From contig JAKAMP010000109.1 of the NCBI GenBank assembly GCA_021812865.1, positions 1 to 7,928 of the forward strand: DNA of 7,928 bases, given 5' to 3'. The position numbers were made by a program, and so were the translations under genes. Shown one piece after another: positions 6,716 through 7,928 of the stretch (the stretch's first letter is position 1; each line of letters opens with the position of its first letter). The notes below the pieces were generated by a model. It saw only the letters and a program-made list of their open reading frames with translations. It did not search any database and had not been told where the DNA came from. The stretch is from Bacteroidota bacterium. Its GTDB lineage: Bacteria > Bacteroidota > Bacteroidia > Bacteroidales > JAAYUG01.

Positions 6716-7075
6716 ATGGCATCGAAAATCGAAGAATACAGGAGTTACCGGAAGAAGATGAACGAAAAGATACTGGCGTCGGCCAATCTTTCCATCAAGC
6801 GTTTGTACAGCCTCGACACACTCACCTACCAGGAAGGGGCATTATCAGTCAAAACAAAGGAGATGCTGGGCCTGGTGAGTTCAATGGTGCTGCGATGCGA
6901 CGATTGCGTAAAATATCATCTGGAAAGGTGTTATGAAGAAGGCGTTTCCACGCAGGAAATAATGGATATTTTTTCTGTAGCCAACCTGGTAGGCGGAACC
7001 ATTGTGATTCCACACACCCGTCGTGCATTTGAATACTGGGAAGAATTAACCGAAACCAGGCCGGAAAAGATGTAA
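6716..7075 (+). CDS. AhpD-like / carboxymuconolactone decarboxylase family protein
   Basis: A 119-residue, mostly helical small protein of the CMD fold. The redox signature is Cys61-x-x-Cys64 followed by His68 (RCDDCVKYH), with Glu49 twelve residues before Cys61. This matches the Glu118/Cys130/Cys133/His137 layout of mycobacterial AhpD. The residue matching His132 of AhpD's proton relay is Asp63 here. The later block EIMDIFSVANLVGGTIVIPHTRRAFEYWEE is the usual second helix pair of the family. A thiol peroxidase or disulfide-reductase role is plausible; true carboxymuconolactone decarboxylation is not expected because proteins of that activity lack the CxxC. No lipoyl or peroxiredoxin partner is visible in the window. 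There is no signal peptide, so it is cytoplasmic. It starts 35 bases after miaB, with an AAAGG eight bases before the ATG that could act as a Shine-Dalgarno site, and is probably in the miaB operon. Confidence 0.85.
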   Translation: MASKIEEYRSYRKKMNEKILASANLSIKRLYSLDTLTYQEGALSVKTKEMLGLVSSMVLRCDDCVKYHLERCYEEGVSTQEIMDIFSVANLVGGTIVIPHTRRAFEYWEELTETRPEKM

Positions 7076-7091
7076 CCAATTCCTTACCCCC

Positions 7092-7928
7092 ATGATAACC
7101 AGGTATATAAATGCCCGGACCATCGTTTCAGCTATCCTTGCGCTGGTCGTATTTCCCTCATTTATTCTGGTTGGTGACACAGACCCGCGGCTGTCGGCCA
7201 TTCTCGAACGCCTCAACCGGTTCAATAAAGAATTTTCGCAGCAGAAAGCTTACCTGCAATTCGACAAAACCGTTTATACCATAGGGGAAGACATCTGGTA
7301 TAAGGCCTACCTGGTTTCCGGATCAACACACCTGCCGGATACCATGAGCACCAATTTCATTGTTCAGTTGGTAAATGCGAGGAATGTAGTGGTGCAGTCG
7401 CAATTGCTTAAACTCATTCATGGATGTGCAAATGGTGATTTCAGGATAAGAGATACTGTGCCTGAAGGAAATTACCAGATCAAGGCATTCACGGTTTGGA
7501 TGACCAATTTCAATGAATCATTCATCTTCACCCGGAATATTTACATCAGGAACCCTGAGAATAAGAATTTTATCAGCGCTGAAGATATCCGTTTCAACAG
7601 ACATTTCAACAGATCCAGAAAGAAGTTGAGCGAAAAAACCGACATCCAGTTTCTGCCGGAAGGGGGCTACATGGTGAACGGTTTGCTGTCGCGTGTTGCG
7701 TTTAAGGCAGTTGGCGGAGACGGCAAGCCGCTGAATCTTTCCGGCGTGGTAAAGGACGACAAAGGCACGGAAATTACTTTGATACAGACCCTGCACAAAG
7801 GCATGGGTGTTTTTATGATTAAGCCTGTCAAAGGCAGGAAATATACGGCCTGGGTAAAAACAGACGAAGGCAGGCTAAAGAAGATCGAACTGCGTGCTCC
7901 CCTTGAACACCATTATGTCATGCAGGTG
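7092..7928 (+). CDS. Large exported MG2-domain protein (3' end missing)
   Basis: An ATG at 7092 opens a frame with no stop up to the window end; 279 residues are visible. The N-terminus has basic residues (Arg4, Arg9) and a hydrophobic run at about 10-28, a likely signal peptide without a lipobox Cys. Residues 52-75 (QQKAYLQFDKTVYTIGEDIW, then YKAYLV) form the opening of a macroglobulin MG2-type domain, the pattern seen in alpha-2-macroglobulin-like proteins. The segment GDFRIRDTVPEGNYQIKAFT at about 115-134 closes that beta-sandwich. A second repeat starts at FLPEGGYMVNGLLSRVAFKA, 187-206. In Bacteroidota this architecture belongs to long (often 800-1000 residue) envelope proteins, some ending in a TonB-receptor-like plug domain; whether that is true here lies beyond the window. 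The function of the family is unknown to me. The gene begins 16 bases after the AhpD-like gene and is probably co-transcribed with it. Confidence 0.8.
   Translation, partial: MITRYINARTIVSAILALVVFPSFILVGDTDPRLSAILERLNRFNKEFSQQKAYLQFDKTVYTIGEDIWYKAYLVSGSTHLPDTMSTNFIVQLVNARNVVVQSQLLKLIHGCANGDFRIRDTVPEGNYQIKAFTVWMTNFNESFIFTRNIYIRNPENKNFISAEDIRFNRHFNRSRKKLSEKTDIQFLPEGGYMVNGLLSRVAFKAVGGDGKPLNLSGVVKDDKGTEITLIQTLHKGMGVFMIKPVKGRKYTAWVKTDEGRLKKIELRAPLEHHYVMQV

Overview
The window reads as an ordinary stretch of chromosome from a member of the Bacteroidota, most likely a Bacteroidales-type lineage. The evidence is a glycine-lipid acyltransferase pair typical of that phylum, a long (633-residue) amidophosphoribosyltransferase, a periplasmic SPOR protein, an MG2-domain envelope protein, almost no Shine-Dalgarno sequences, and -7 boxes matching the Bacteroidota consensus TAnnTTTG upstream of several genes. 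Coding density is high. I see no mobile element, tRNA, rRNA or CRISPR array.

Layout. (1) Positions 1-1770, plus strand: the 3' part of a PlsC-like O-acyltransferase (GlsA-like) followed by a complete GNAT-type N-acyltransferase (GlsB-like). Together they are expected to make glycine lipids. (2) Positions 1767-5047, minus strand, in transcription order: a YebC/TACO1 family protein, a small secreted SPOR-domain protein with its own promoter, and an amidophosphoribosyltransferase-like protein only 10 bases further on. The glsB and purF stop codons overlap tail to tail inside one TTAA. (3) Positions 5048-5312: an AT-rich divergent intergenic region with a good miaB promoter and a short direct repeat. 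(4) Positions 5313-7928, plus strand: miaB (tRNA ms2i6A methylthiotransferase), a small AhpD/carboxymuconolactone-decarboxylase-like protein, and the 5' part of a large exported MG2-domain protein that runs off the window. Gaps of 35 and 16 bases suggest one transcript.

Functionally this is housekeeping and envelope biology: membrane lipid synthesis, purine synthesis, translation support (YebC, MiaB), thiol redox chemistry and cell-surface proteins. I found no convincing undescribed multi-gene system. The points most worth a second look are the glycine-lipid pair, the missing Fe-S ligands in the long PurF, the promoter box that almost touches the SPOR gene start, the Asp in place of the proton-relay His in the AhpD-like protein, and the MG2 protein attached to the miaB transcript.
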